The notes below the pieces were generated by a model. The model was not told the origin of the DNA. It did no database searches and saw only the letters and a list, made by a program, of their open reading frames with translations. From contig CANJXD010000138.1 in the NCBI GenBank assembly GCA_947478535.1, positions 1 through 11,574 on the forward strand: a DNA stretch of 11,574 nucleotides. Reading direction: 5' to 3'. Source of the stretch: Acetobacteraceae bacterium. GTDB lineage: Bacteria > Pseudomonadota > Alphaproteobacteria > Acetobacterales > Acetobacteraceae. Position numbers and translations under genes: made by a program. Shown here piece by piece: positions 1 through 7,979 of this stretch; within the stretch, counting starts at the first letter, position 1, and each line of letters starts with the position of its first letter.

Positions 1-20
1 CGGGGAGGACACGGCGGAGG

Positions 21-39
21 CTCCTTCGCGACGAAGGAG
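21..39. other. Perfect 8-bp hairpin, isolated
   Basis: CTCCTTCG (21-28) and CGAAGGAG (32-39) are exact inverted copies separated by a 3-base loop. The right arm contains an AGGAG that sits 4 bases before an ATG at 44 on the plus strand, so as RNA the arm would pair a ribosome-binding sequence with its own anti-sequence. No T-tract follows on either strand, so it is a poor intrinsic terminator. It could also be part of a mobile-element end. The rest of 1-215 holds no gene I can support. Confidence 0.5.
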
Positions 40-215
40 TCCTATGAATCATACCGCCCCGTGGTCGGGGAATCCCAGTTTTCCGCGGGAATGCGCGAGG
101 GCGGGGGGCAACTTCCGCAACAGGTCTAAAGCTGGCCAGCCGGGGCGAAACACAGAGCCGCGGTGGTGTTCGCTACGGATGTTGAATCCACCCATGCATT
201 GAGAAATTGAATAAT

Positions 216-1253
216 TCAGGGAGATTCCAGGATTATTTTTCCAAAGTGACGTGACTCCTCCATGATCTGATGCGCCAAGGCCGCCTCTTCCAAGGGCAGG
301 GTCTGATAAATCACCGGTTCCAGTTTTCCCTTGGCCACCAGGTCCATGACGTCGAAGACCTCCTGCTGTGTGTAGGCTTTGGAGCCGACGATCTTCACTT
401 CGCTGCGGAAGAAGGGGATGATATCCAACGCGACAACCTCGCGCGCATGGCCGCCGCATACCAACATGCGGCCATTTGGGTTCAGGCATTTCAGGCTATT
501 CTCGAAGACTTCGCCGCCCACATGCTCGAAGACGAGATCCACGCCGCGGCCACCGGTCAACTCCAGGACGCGCGTGGCTAGATCCTCTCTCCGATAATTG
601 ACCAGGCCCACGGCACCGTAGGTTCGTGCCCGTTCCAGTTTTTCATCGCTTCCCGCGCAGGCAATGATGTTAGCCCCGGCCATCCTGGCGACTTGAACGG
701 CGGCGCTGCCGATCCCACTGCCCACGGCGTTGATAAGAACTGTCTCACCCGGACGCAATTCCCCGCGGGCGATCAGCATGTGCCACGCTGTCCCAAATGC
801 GATCTGAGTGGCGGCAGCCTGCGCGAAGCTCACATTGGGTGGAATTGGGATCAAGGCTGTCACCGGCGCGACCACATACTCCGCATACCCTCCTGGGCTT
901 TCGAGCCCGGGCCGCAGGGTCTGGGCGCAGAGATTGTCGCGACCGGTGCGACAATACAGACATTGGCCGCAGTTCTGCCGAGAGGCGACCATGACCCGAT
1001 CGCCGACCCGGTATCCATCCACCGCTGCGCCCAAAGCCGCAATCTCGCCCGCGATCTCGCGCCCCAGGATATGGGGCAATTGGATGGGTAACCGCGATAG
1101 ACCTTGCCGGACATCGATATCGAGATGATTCATTGCGCAGGCCCGCACCCGAACCAGAACTGTGCGCGGTCCCACTTCGGGATCGGGCACTGTCTCGCAT
1201 CGCAAGACGTTGCGATCACCAAATTCGTGAAATTGGATGGCTCGCATGTGCAT
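216..1253 (-). CDS. Zinc-lobe quinone oxidoreductase-like MDR dehydrogenase
   Basis: This 345-residue protein belongs to the medium-chain dehydrogenase/reductase superfamily and probably acts as a cytosolic NAD(P)H-dependent oxidoreductase of unknown substrate. The N-terminal GroES-like domain spans about 1-130. The structural zinc lobe is intact with Cys95, Cys98, Cys101 and Cys109. The Rossmann motif AVGSGIGSAAVQVAR lies around 176-190. The catalytic zinc site looks absent: the usual GHE reads GRE (around 64-66) and the first ligand region reads MNHLD. This resembles the subgroup that keeps only structural zinc and works like quinone oxidoreductase. A GAAGGG precedes the first ATG by only 3 bases and the second ATG (codon 3, start at 1247) by 9, so the true start may be 1247. 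It stands alone, with no adjacent partner gene, next to a mobile-element graveyard. Family assignment is firm and the substrate is unknown. Confidence 0.9.
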   Translation of the reverse strand: MHMRAIQFHEFGDRNVLRCETVPDPEVGPRTVLVRVRACAMNHLDIDVRQGLSRLPIQLPHILGREIAGEIAALGAAVDGYRVGDRVMVASRQNCGQCLYCRTGRDNLCAQTLRPGLESPGGYAEYVVAPVTALIPIPPNVSFAQAAATQIAFGTAWHMLIARGELRPGETVLINAVGSGIGSAAVQVARMAGANIIACAGSDEKLERARTYGAVGLVNYRREDLATRVLELTGGRGVDLVFEHVGGEVFENSLKCLNPNGRMLVCGGHAREVVALDIIPFFRSEVKIVGSKAYTQQEVFDVMDLVAKGKLEPVIYQTLPLEEAALAHQIMEESRHFGKIILESP

Positions 1254-1515
1254 TGTCCCTTCATCGTGAGTTGTTTCGAACGGATGACCATGCCGGAAGA
1301 TACATCTGCGACCGTCATCGTGTGATCCGCCGACTGGCGTGCGCGAAGCCCTGCGCTCATCGCGCTACGCCAAATAAAGGACGACGGCTTCAGGCGGCAG
1401 CTTAGACCGGATCTGGATGGTGTCCCACAGCGTGGTGCAGGAGTTGTGCTCCCTGGCGGGATTGAGGTGCCGGGTCATGCGGCCACGGCAGGAAGGCTGA
1501 CGGCGGGAGTGTCGC
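1254..1515. other. Intergenic stretch, no gene seen
   Basis: This segment lies between the dehydrogenase start and the transposase remnant. It contains only short frames without family resemblance. It must hold the dehydrogenase promoter on the minus strand, but I see no convincing -35/-10 pair. Part of it may be the non-coding right flank of the degraded insertion sequence. Confidence 0.5.
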
Positions 1516-1830
1516 TCACGCTGCCGACGGTTTCCAGCGTCCTATAGCGGGCGCGCTGTGTGGCCCATTCGTCGGACCGCTCCCGCAGGCTACCGGCGCG
1601 GGCGGCCGAAAGCCCAACGCGCTGCGGGGCCTGACCGTATTGTAGTGCCGCCGCCAGCGCTCGATCAGCAACTCGGCTTCCCGTAACGATCAGAAGATAT
1701 CCCGATCCAACTGTTCGTCCTGCGGCAACGCGGTGACCCGGCCGAAGCCGTAGTGGCCATACTCCGCCGCCAGCGACACCGCCGCATCGGTCAGCGCGAC
1801 GTCGTCAGGCCGCACCACCCCCACGCCGGC
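1516..1830 (-). pseudogene. IS3-family transposase (OrfB) remnant
   Basis: Conceptual minus-strand translation gives a stretch with VALTDAAVSLAAEYGHYGFG, which resembles the HTH_21 region that precedes the integrase core in IS3-family OrfB. It runs almost at once into DEQLDRDIF, a stop codon, then SLREAELLIERWRRHYNTV and RPRSALGFRPPAP, the characteristic C-terminal end of the rve domain. The catalytic DDE core between the two blocks is missing, about a hundred or more residues, so an in-frame internal deletion has occurred. A TGA replaces the Tyr codon usual in the phrase IFYSL. The frame ends at a TGA at 1516-1518. Terminal inverted repeats could not be assigned. The element cannot encode an active transposase. 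The 5' limit is approximate. Confidence 0.8.
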
Positions 1831-1840
1831 TCGGCACGGG

Positions 1841-1950
1841 GCCTAGAGCAATATGCGTTCAGATGGAATCATCTGAACGCATTTCTTGCCCTAGATTCAA
1901 TGACTTCTAGAGCACGAGCTGCGTTCAGGCGAACGCAGCCTGCTCTAGGC
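1841..1950. repeat. 110-bp inverted-repeat element with two hairpins
   Basis: The ends are perfect 10-bp inverted repeats, GCCTAGAGCA (1841-1850) and TGCTCTAGGC (1941-1950). Inside are two palindromic modules. Module 1 has a 13-bp perfect stem, 1853-1865 with 1870-1882 and a GAAT loop. It is flanked by CTAGAGCAA (1843-1851) and TTGCCCTAG (1886-1894), which match as an inverted pair except at one base. Module 2 has the 8-bp stem CTGCGTTC/GAACGCAG (1919-1926, 1931-1938), flanked by CTAGAGCA (1907-1914) and TGCTCTAG (1941-1948). Both stems share the GCGTTC core. This looks like a non-autonomous, MITE- or REP-like dispersed element of the CTAGAGCA type that I associate with alphaproteobacterial intergenic regions. 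It could also stabilise or terminate the 3' end of the operon transcript. Confidence 0.75.
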
Positions 1951-2127
1951 GTTTCCCTCGGTATCCCTGCCTCCTTCCACGGGGGCCAACTCTCTCATCA
2001 CAGGTGGATCCCAACCGGTGGGGAAGGTCAGTCCCTCTCGTCCTGGGGAGAGACCCTCACGCAATCCGAGGGGTCAGGCAGGTGCCGGTCACGCGCGAGT
2101 CCGGGCGGGTGTCTGCACCCCGGAGCC
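1951..2127. other. Operon 3' flank, no clear terminator
   Basis: This lies directly downstream of the minus-strand asparaginase-family stop codon. Only a weak 5-bp stem (GGGTG 2107-2111 with CACCC 2116-2120) is visible, without a T-tract on the minus strand, so I do not call an intrinsic terminator. The strong hairpins at 1841-1950 are the better candidate for a 3' transcript end. Confidence 0.4.
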
Positions 2128-3120
2128 TCAGTAGCGCGCAAACCAGTTCTGGATGGTTCCCGTATCGGCACTGTGCGCCAGCGCCACCGAGAGAAGAATG
2201 CGGGCCTTCTGCGGCGACAGGTTGTCGCCAGCGACCATGCCATGGCGGCCCAGATAGGCGCGCGGCGCGACCCGGCCCGACCCGGCACGTGTCGACTGCA
2301 CCACGACCACCCCATCCGCCGCGGCGCCTTCCAGTGCCAGGCGTTGCGACGGTGTCGCCAGCCCCGGAGCGAGGCCGGCGGAAACCAGGCCGAGCGCGCC
2401 TGCGGCACGATAAGCGTCCACGGCGGTTGCATCGGCGCCGGCATAGGAGAGCACAATGTCTACACGCGGCAGGGATGTCCTTCCCCGCACGTCAAATTCT
2501 GTATCCGGCCCGGTCTTGCGGGTGGAGCGTCGATAGATCTGCACACCGTCACCATCGACGCTTCCCAGTGCACCGAATTCCTGCGACCTGAAGGTCTGAA
2601 GCCGGTAGGTAGAGGTCTTCGACACCTCCCGCGCTGCATGAATTTCGTCGTTCAGCACCACCAGCACGCCAAGCCCGCGCACCTTGTCACTTGCTGCGGC
2701 ACGCACCGCCGCGAGCAGGTTCGGCCCGGCATCGCTGCCGAAAGCGCTGATCGGCTTCTGCGCGCCGACCACCACCACGGGGATGTCGAGCTTGACGACA
2801 AGGCTAAGGAAATAGGCAGTTTCCTCCAGCGTCGCGGTGCCGTGCGAGACCACGATGCCGGCGAGCCCCTCGATGCGTTCGGGCAGCGCATGGATCAGTT
2901 CGTTCAGCGCCAGCATTTCCGGGATGCCGACGGCCGTGCTGCTTTTGGCAATGAAGGGCACCGGCAGGACCTCGGCGAATTGGGCGATCTCCGGATACCG
3001 CTCCAGGATCTGCGGCGCCTCGATCTTTCGTGCGGTGTCGGGATAGTCGATGAGGTTGAAGGGGTCCTCGTCCACCGATGAGATCGTCCCTCCGGTGCTG
3101 ATCAGGGCGATGCGGCGCAT
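2128..3120 (-). CDS. Asparaginase-family amidohydrolase, variant HGTAT motif
   Basis: At 330 residues this is a type I/II (bacterial) asparaginase fold enzyme. It hydrolyses a side-chain or terminal amide to a carboxylate plus ammonia. The first catalytic motif STGGTI (8-13) supplies nucleophile Thr12. The second motif reads HGTATLEETAYFL (93-105) with Thr95. The catalytic Lys is Lys168 in LNDEIHAAREVSKT. The family Asp of HGTDT (Asp90 in E. coli AnsB, a contact for the substrate alpha-amino group) is Ala96 here, so specificity for L-asparagine is doubtful. No signal peptide is visible, so it is cytoplasmic. The start is the ATG at 3118-3120, 2 bases after the stop of the cyclic amidohydrolase. 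A longer open frame upstream overlaps that gene and lacks homology. It is the last gene of the operon and probably processes the product of its neighbour. An amidase for a half-amide is my inferred alternative. Confidence 0.9.
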   Translation of the reverse strand: MRRIALISTGGTISSVDEDPFNLIDYPDTARKIEAPQILERYPEIAQFAEVLPVPFIAKSSTAVGIPEMLALNELIHALPERIEGLAGIVVSHGTATLEETAYFLSLVVKLDIPVVVVGAQKPISAFGSDAGPNLLAAVRAAASDKVRGLGVLVVLNDEIHAAREVSKTSTYRLQTFRSQEFGALGSVDGDGVQIYRRSTRKTGPDTEFDVRGRTSLPRVDIVLSYAGADATAVDAYRAAGALGLVSAGLAPGLATPSQRLALEGAAADGVVVVQSTRAGSGRVAPRAYLGRHGMVAGDNLSPQKARILLSVALAHSADTGTIQNWFARY

Positions 3121-3122
3121 GG

Positions 3123-4550
3123 TCAGACCGCCGGCCCGCGGCGCATCTCGTCCGATATCCTTCGCGGGATCCATTGTCCGTCGCCGGGCGTGCCCAGGAA
3201 TTCCTCGCCTTCCACCACGACCTTGCCGCGCAACATCGTCAGGCTCGGCCAGGCCGTGACGTGATGGCCCTCCCAGGGTGAGTAGTCCGCCTCGTGCAGG
3301 CGCGCGGCGGTCAGGATGCGCGGCGTCGGGTCGAGCAGCACGATGTCCGCATCGGAACCTGGTGCCAGTACGCCCTTGCGCGGATACAGCCCCATGATGC
3401 GGGCGGTGTTGGTGGAGGTCAGCGCGACGAATTCCTCCAGCGAATAGCCGCGCTTGGTGACCATATGCGTGTACATCAGCCCGAGCCGCGGCTCGACGCT
3501 GACATTGCCGCCGGTGGTGTCGTCGACGCGGATGCCGCGGGTCTTCTGCTCCCGCGGGCAACAGATGCCGTCGGTGCCGATCACCTGCACAGCGCCACCG
3601 CGCGTCGCTTCCCACAATGCAGCCTGATCGTCGGTCGTCTTCAGCGAGGGATAGGTGTGGAACATCTGTCCATCCTCACGCTTGTAGTCCTCCTGCGTCG
3701 CCAGCAGGTACAGCTGCAGGGTTTCGCCATAGACGGGGAAGCCCTTGTTGCGGGAGCGCATAACGGCCTCGGCGCCGGTCGCGGCGGAGATGTGCATCAT
3801 GTAGAGCGCGGCGCCCTCGATGCTTTCGGCCAGGCGGATGACGCGGTTGAAGGACAGATCCTCCGAGAGTGAGCTGTGCACCTCGGCCATGTTCTCAAAC
3901 GCCGTGCGGTCCTCCCGGATCAGCTTCTCGTACATGTGCATGACGAGGTCGTTGTCTTCGGCATGGATCGCGGCGATGCCGCCCTCCCTGGCGGAAACCT
4001 TCAGGATTTCCCAGATCGAGCCGTGAGGAATCATGCGGCCGCGACGCGCGGGCGTGACGTCGGTGGTGAATATCTTGACGCTGGAATGACCATCGCGGAT
4101 GGCCTGGGCGAGCTCGGTGAGCGTGCTTTGCGGCACGGCGCCTTGCAGCATGATGTGGTAGGCGTAGTCGGCGTGGCAGCTTCCCACCCAGTCCTTGTGG
4201 CGCCGCTCCAGCGCCTGGGGGATGCTGTCGCCGGGCATCACCATGCAGAAGTCGAGCAAAGTGGTGGTGCCGCCGAACAGTGCGGCGCGGCTGACATGCT
4301 GGGCCGTCGCGCTCAGCTTCAGCGTGGACTCGCCGGGCAGGTGCAGCGGCCAGGCACAATGCACATGCGGGTCGATGCCCCCGGGGATGACGATCTTGCC
4401 GGTGGCGTCGATCACGCGCTTCGCGCCAGTCGCGGCCAACGCACCGGCCTCGGCGATCTGCACGATGCGCTCACCGATGATGCCGATATCGGCTTGGTGG
4501 CAACCATGCGGCAGCACCGCCTTGCCGCCGGTGATCAGGATGTCGAACAT
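3123..4550 (-). CDS. Hydantoinase/dihydropyrimidinase-like cyclic amidohydrolase
   Basis: This 475-residue metal-dependent amidohydrolase belongs to the D-hydantoinase/dihydropyrimidinase branch, which opens cyclic amide, ureide or imide rings. The binuclear metal site is complete: His62 and His64 in DPHVHC, the carbamylatable Lys159 in SVKIF, His196 in AIHAED, His253 in MMHISA and Asp327 in IGTDG. The C-terminal PWEGHHVTAWPSLTMLRGKV (435-454) is typical of the family. It is divergent in two places. The usual SDHC/TDHC reads TDGIC, and five residues after the Lys, where D-hydantoinases have a catalytic Tyr, there is Asp164. I chose the ATG at 4550 because AGGAG stands 5 bases upstream and the protein then begins MFDILITGGK, as in relatives. 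An ATG at 4610 would overlap the preceding gene by 44 bases. It is cytoplasmic and coupled to the asparaginase homologue. Substrate is unknown. Confidence 0.88.
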   Translation of the reverse strand: MFDILITGGKAVLPHGCHQADIGIIGERIVQIAEAGALAATGAKRVIDATGKIVIPGGIDPHVHCAWPLHLPGESTLKLSATAQHVSRAALFGGTTTLLDFCMVMPGDSIPQALERRHKDWVGSCHADYAYHIMLQGAVPQSTLTELAQAIRDGHSSVKIFTTDVTPARRGRMIPHGSIWEILKVSAREGGIAAIHAEDNDLVMHMYEKLIREDRTAFENMAEVHSSLSEDLSFNRVIRLAESIEGAALYMMHISAATGAEAVMRSRNKGFPVYGETLQLYLLATQEDYKREDGQMFHTYPSLKTTDDQAALWEATRGGAVQVIGTDGICCPREQKTRGIRVDDTTGGNVSVEPRLGLMYTHMVTKRGYSLEEFVALTSTNTARIMGLYPRKGVLAPGSDADIVLLDPTPRILTAARLHEADYSPWEGHHVTAWPSLTMLRGKVVVEGEEFLGTPGDGQWIPRRISDEMRRGPAV

Positions 4551-4566
4551 GGCTACTCCTGCGTCG

Positions 4567-5549
<983 letters not shown>

Positions 5550-5553
<4 letters not shown>

Positions 5554-6377
5554 CGCGCCATCATGGCCCCGGTCGGCCGCCGCGTCAGCAGCCCCTGCGG
5601 TCGCAGCAGCACCACCGCGACGATGATCAGGCCGAACAGCACCAGGCGCAGTTCGGCGGTGAACCGCAGGAGTTCTGGCGCGACGGTCAGCAGAACGGCA
5701 CCGACGATCGGCCCCCAGATGGTCCGCATGCCGCCGAGCAGCAGGAAGATGACGAAGTTCAGCGAGGCGAAGAAGCCAAGGTCGTGCGGGCTGATCACGA
5801 GCACGTAGTGCACCTGGACTGCCCCGGCCATGCCGATGACGGCGGAGCCGAGGGCGAAGGTGATGATGCGCACCCGCGCCGCCGGCACGCCCATGGACGT
5901 CGCCGCCACGGCGTCGTCGCGCACCGCCCGCGCCGCGAAACCGAGGCGCGATCCGTCAAACCGCCAAGCCACGTAGAAGGCGAGCAGCGCCGTCGCCGCG
6001 GCGCTCCATACGCCGGTCTGCGCGCTGATGCCGTAGAAGCTGTTGGCGCCGCCGATATAGTCCCAGTTGAAGGCGATGACGGTCAGCGCCTCGCCGAAGG
6101 CGAGAGTCGTCAGCTTCAGGATGAAGTCCCGCATCTTCAGCGTCAGCACGGCCAGCAGCGTACCGACGAGCGCGCCGGCCAGCGTCGCCGCCAGCACCGC
6201 GGGGATGAAGGGCACGCCGAAGTTCACCGTCAGCACCCCGGCGAGATACGCGCCGACGCCGGCGATGGCCGCTGTCGCCATCGACAGCTGGCCTGACATG
6301 GCCGTGATGTAGAGGCCGAGCGTCATCGCCACGTTCAGCAGGGTGAAGATGATCACGGGTTCGAGACTGGCCGGCAT
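5550..6377 (-). CDS. livM: Branched-chain-type ABC transporter permease LivM
   Basis: This 275-residue integral membrane permease belongs to the LivM family, the second permease of hydrophobic amino acid/amide (HAAT) importers. About eight hydrophobic segments are readable. Family hallmarks include MSGQLSMATAAIAGVGAYLA (28-47), the cytoplasmic ATPase-coupling loop AARAVRDDAVAATSMGV, the GGMRTIWGPIVGA block, and a closing LLRPQGLL. At 275 residues it is shorter than many LivM proteins, consistent with fewer N-terminal helices rather than truncation, since all conserved blocks are present. It starts 3 bases after the livH stop, behind a GAGGTGA Shine-Dalgarno-like sequence that overlaps the livH stop. 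It ends with an ATGA overlap into the CobW gene. It pairs with LivH to form the membrane channel. The transported compound cannot be read from the sequence. Confidence 0.93.
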
Positions 6378-6380
6378 CGC

Positions 6381-7256
6381 TCACCTCGCCTCGTAGGAGC
6401 CGAACAGGCCGTTCGGTCGGAAGTAGAGCACGGCGATCAACACGCCGAAGGCCGCGGCGTCCCGGTAGCTCGAGGAGATGTAGCCGGTGACCATCGCCTC
6501 CAGCACGCCGATCAGCAGGCCGACGAGCATGACGCCCTCGAAGTACCGGTTGCCCGCCACCAGCATGCAGATGAAGGCCTTCAGCCCGAAGATGCCGCCG
6601 ACGAAGGCGGAGGCGGAACCATAGAGGCTGCCGATGGACACCGCGGCGATGCCGCCCATGGCAGAGGCCAGCATGACGGTAACCTGGCAGACGCGGGCGA
6701 CGTCGATGCCGAAGGCACCCGCCACATCCGGCCTTTCCGCGATCGCGCGCGTCGCGCGTCCATAGGGTGTCTTGCGCACATAAAGGCTGACAGCCGCCAG
6801 CAGCGCGATGCAGATCGCGAAGTTCACCAACTGGCGTTGCGTCAGGAACAGCGGCCCGAAGTCGATGAAGCGGGCCGGGACCAGTGCGGGATAGGGCAGC
6901 GGATCGGGCCCGACGATCAGCGCCATGCCGTTCTGCACGGCGATGGAAACGCCGAGCGTGGCAATCAGGCTCATCAGGATGTCGCGCTTGCGCAGCGGCG
7001 AGAGGATCGCGCGCTCCAGCAGGTAGCCCACCGCCGCAGCTGCCACGGCACCGACGAGCATGGCGAACCAGAAGCCCCCACCGGGCCAGGCGGTGGCAGC
7101 GACCATGCCGGCGAACATGCCGATCATGAAGATGTCGGGATGGGCGAAGTTCACCACGCGGAGTACGGTGAAGGCCAGCGCGAAGCCGATGGAGACCACG
7201 GCATAGGTGCTGCCGATGACGGCACCGTTGGCGAATTGCTGCAGGAAGAAGTCCAT
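6381..7256 (-). CDS. livH: Branched-chain-type ABC transporter permease LivH
   Basis: This 291-residue membrane permease of the LivH family forms the inner-membrane channel together with LivM. The N-terminus FANGAVIGSTYAVVSIGFAL followed by VLRVVNFAHPDIFMIGMFAG matches the family's opening helices and the NFAHG-type motif, here NFAHP. The coupling region GRATRAIAERPDVAGAFGID contacts the ATPases. The C-terminus ends VLYFRPNGLFG, as is standard. The length is normal for LivH. The ATG at 7254-7256 lies 3 bases beyond the livF stop codon, and the livM start follows its own stop by 3 bases. It is therefore embedded in a tightly packed operon. The variant NFAHP and AIAER elements do not suggest loss of function. 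Relatives carry leucine, amide, urea or aromatic substrates, so specificity is open. Confidence 0.93.
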   Translation of the reverse strand: MDFFLQQFANGAVIGSTYAVVSIGFALAFTVLRVVNFAHPDIFMIGMFAGMVAATAWPGGGFWFAMLVGAVAAAAVGYLLERAILSPLRKRDILMSLIATLGVSIAVQNGMALIVGPDPLPYPALVPARFIDFGPLFLTQRQLVNFAICIALLAAVSLYVRKTPYGRATRAIAERPDVAGAFGIDVARVCQVTVMLASAMGGIAAVSIGSLYGSASAFVGGIFGLKAFICMLVAGNRYFEGVMLVGLLIGVLEAMVTGYISSSYRDAAAFGVLIAVLYFRPNGLFGSYEAR

Positions 7257-7259
7257 CGC

Positions 7260-7979
7260 CTAGGCCTCGCCCCCCAGGAACACGGCCTTGACCCGGTCCT
7301 TGCCAGCGATCTCGGAAGCTGGTCCGCTTTCCACGATGGTGCCGACCTCCAGCAGATAGGCCCAGTCGGCGACCCGCAGCGCCTGGCGGGCATTCTGCTC
7401 GACCATCAGGATGCTGATCCCCGTGCTGTTGATTTCCTTTGCCAGCCTGAAGATGTCCCGGACTACCAGCGGTGCCAGACCGAGCGAGGGCTCGTCCATC
7501 AGCAGCAGGCGCGGCGCCGAGACCAGGGCGCGTGCGATCGCCACCATCTGCTGTTCGCCGCCGGAGAGCGATCCGGCGAGCTGGTGCCGCCTTTCGCCGA
7601 GGCGCGGAAAACGCTGCATCATGGCGTCGATGCGGCTTTGCACCTCCCTGCGGTCCTTGCCCAGCCACCCCCCCAGGCGAAGATTCTCCAGCACCGACAG
7701 GTTGTTCCAGAGCTGCCGGGCCTCCGGCACCCAGGCGATGCCGAGCGCGTGGATCTGATGCGGCTTCAGGCCTGCGAGATCACGTCCCTCGAAGCGGATG
7801 CGACCGGCGCCCGGCGGCTGCAGGCCGAGGATCGCGCGGATGATGGTGGTCTTGCCTGCGCCATTGGCGCCCAGGATCACGCGCAGCTCTCCGGCCGCGA
7901 TTTCGAGCGAGGCGTCGCGCACCGCGGGCACCCGGCCGTACGAGACCTGAAGGCCTTCGATCGACAGCAGCGCGGTCAT
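7260..7979 (-). CDS. livF: Branched-chain-type ABC transporter ATPase LivF
   Basis: At 239 residues this is one of two cytoplasmic ATPases that power the importer. Walker A is GANGAGKTT (37-45), the ABC signature is LSGGE (138-142), and Walker B is LLLMDE (158-163) followed by PSLGLAP. The switch position has Gln195 in VEQN, which is normal for LivF and separates it from LivG. The segment VPEARQLWNNLSVLENL (84-100) differs from the more common PEGRxLFxxLTVxENL of the family, including Trp where Phe is usual. The start codon overlaps the livG stop as ATGA, and the stop codon is 3 bases before the livH start. It is expected to form a heterodimer with LivG beneath the LivH-LivM channel. Confidence 0.94.
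   Translation of the reverse strand: MTALLSIEGLQVSYGRVPAVRDASLEIAAGELRVILGANGAGKTTIIRAILGLQPPGAGRIRFEGRDLAGLKPHQIHALGIAWVPEARQLWNNLSVLENLRLGGWLGKDRREVQSRIDAMMQRFPRLGERRHQLAGSLSGGEQQMVAIARALVSAPRLLLMDEPSLGLAPLVVRDIFRLAKEINSTGISILMVEQNARQALRVADWAYLLEVGTIVESGPASEIAGKDRVKAVFLGGEA

Noticed and set aside
49..489. 146-residue minus-strand frame reaching past the dehydrogenase stop
   Set aside because: Most of it is an off-frame reading of the dehydrogenase C-terminus. The remainder shows no family similarity that I can defend.
2101..2123. Intrinsic terminator after the asparaginase-family gene
   Set aside because: Only a 5-bp stem is present with no T-tract on the minus strand.
1753..3081. 442-residue plus-strand frame antisense to the asparaginase homologue
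   Set aside because: It starts inside transposase debris and runs antisense to a gene with catalytic motifs. There is no recognisable family.
3121..3615. Extended N-terminus of the asparaginase-family frame
   Set aside because: The extension lies wholly within the cyclic amidohydrolase gene in another frame. The internal ATG at 3120 gives the standard N-terminus with Thr12 in place.
5956..7668. 570-residue minus-strand frame spanning parts of livM, livH and livF
   Set aside because: It is an off-frame reading of three well-supported genes, rich in Arg and Gly, with no coherent domain.
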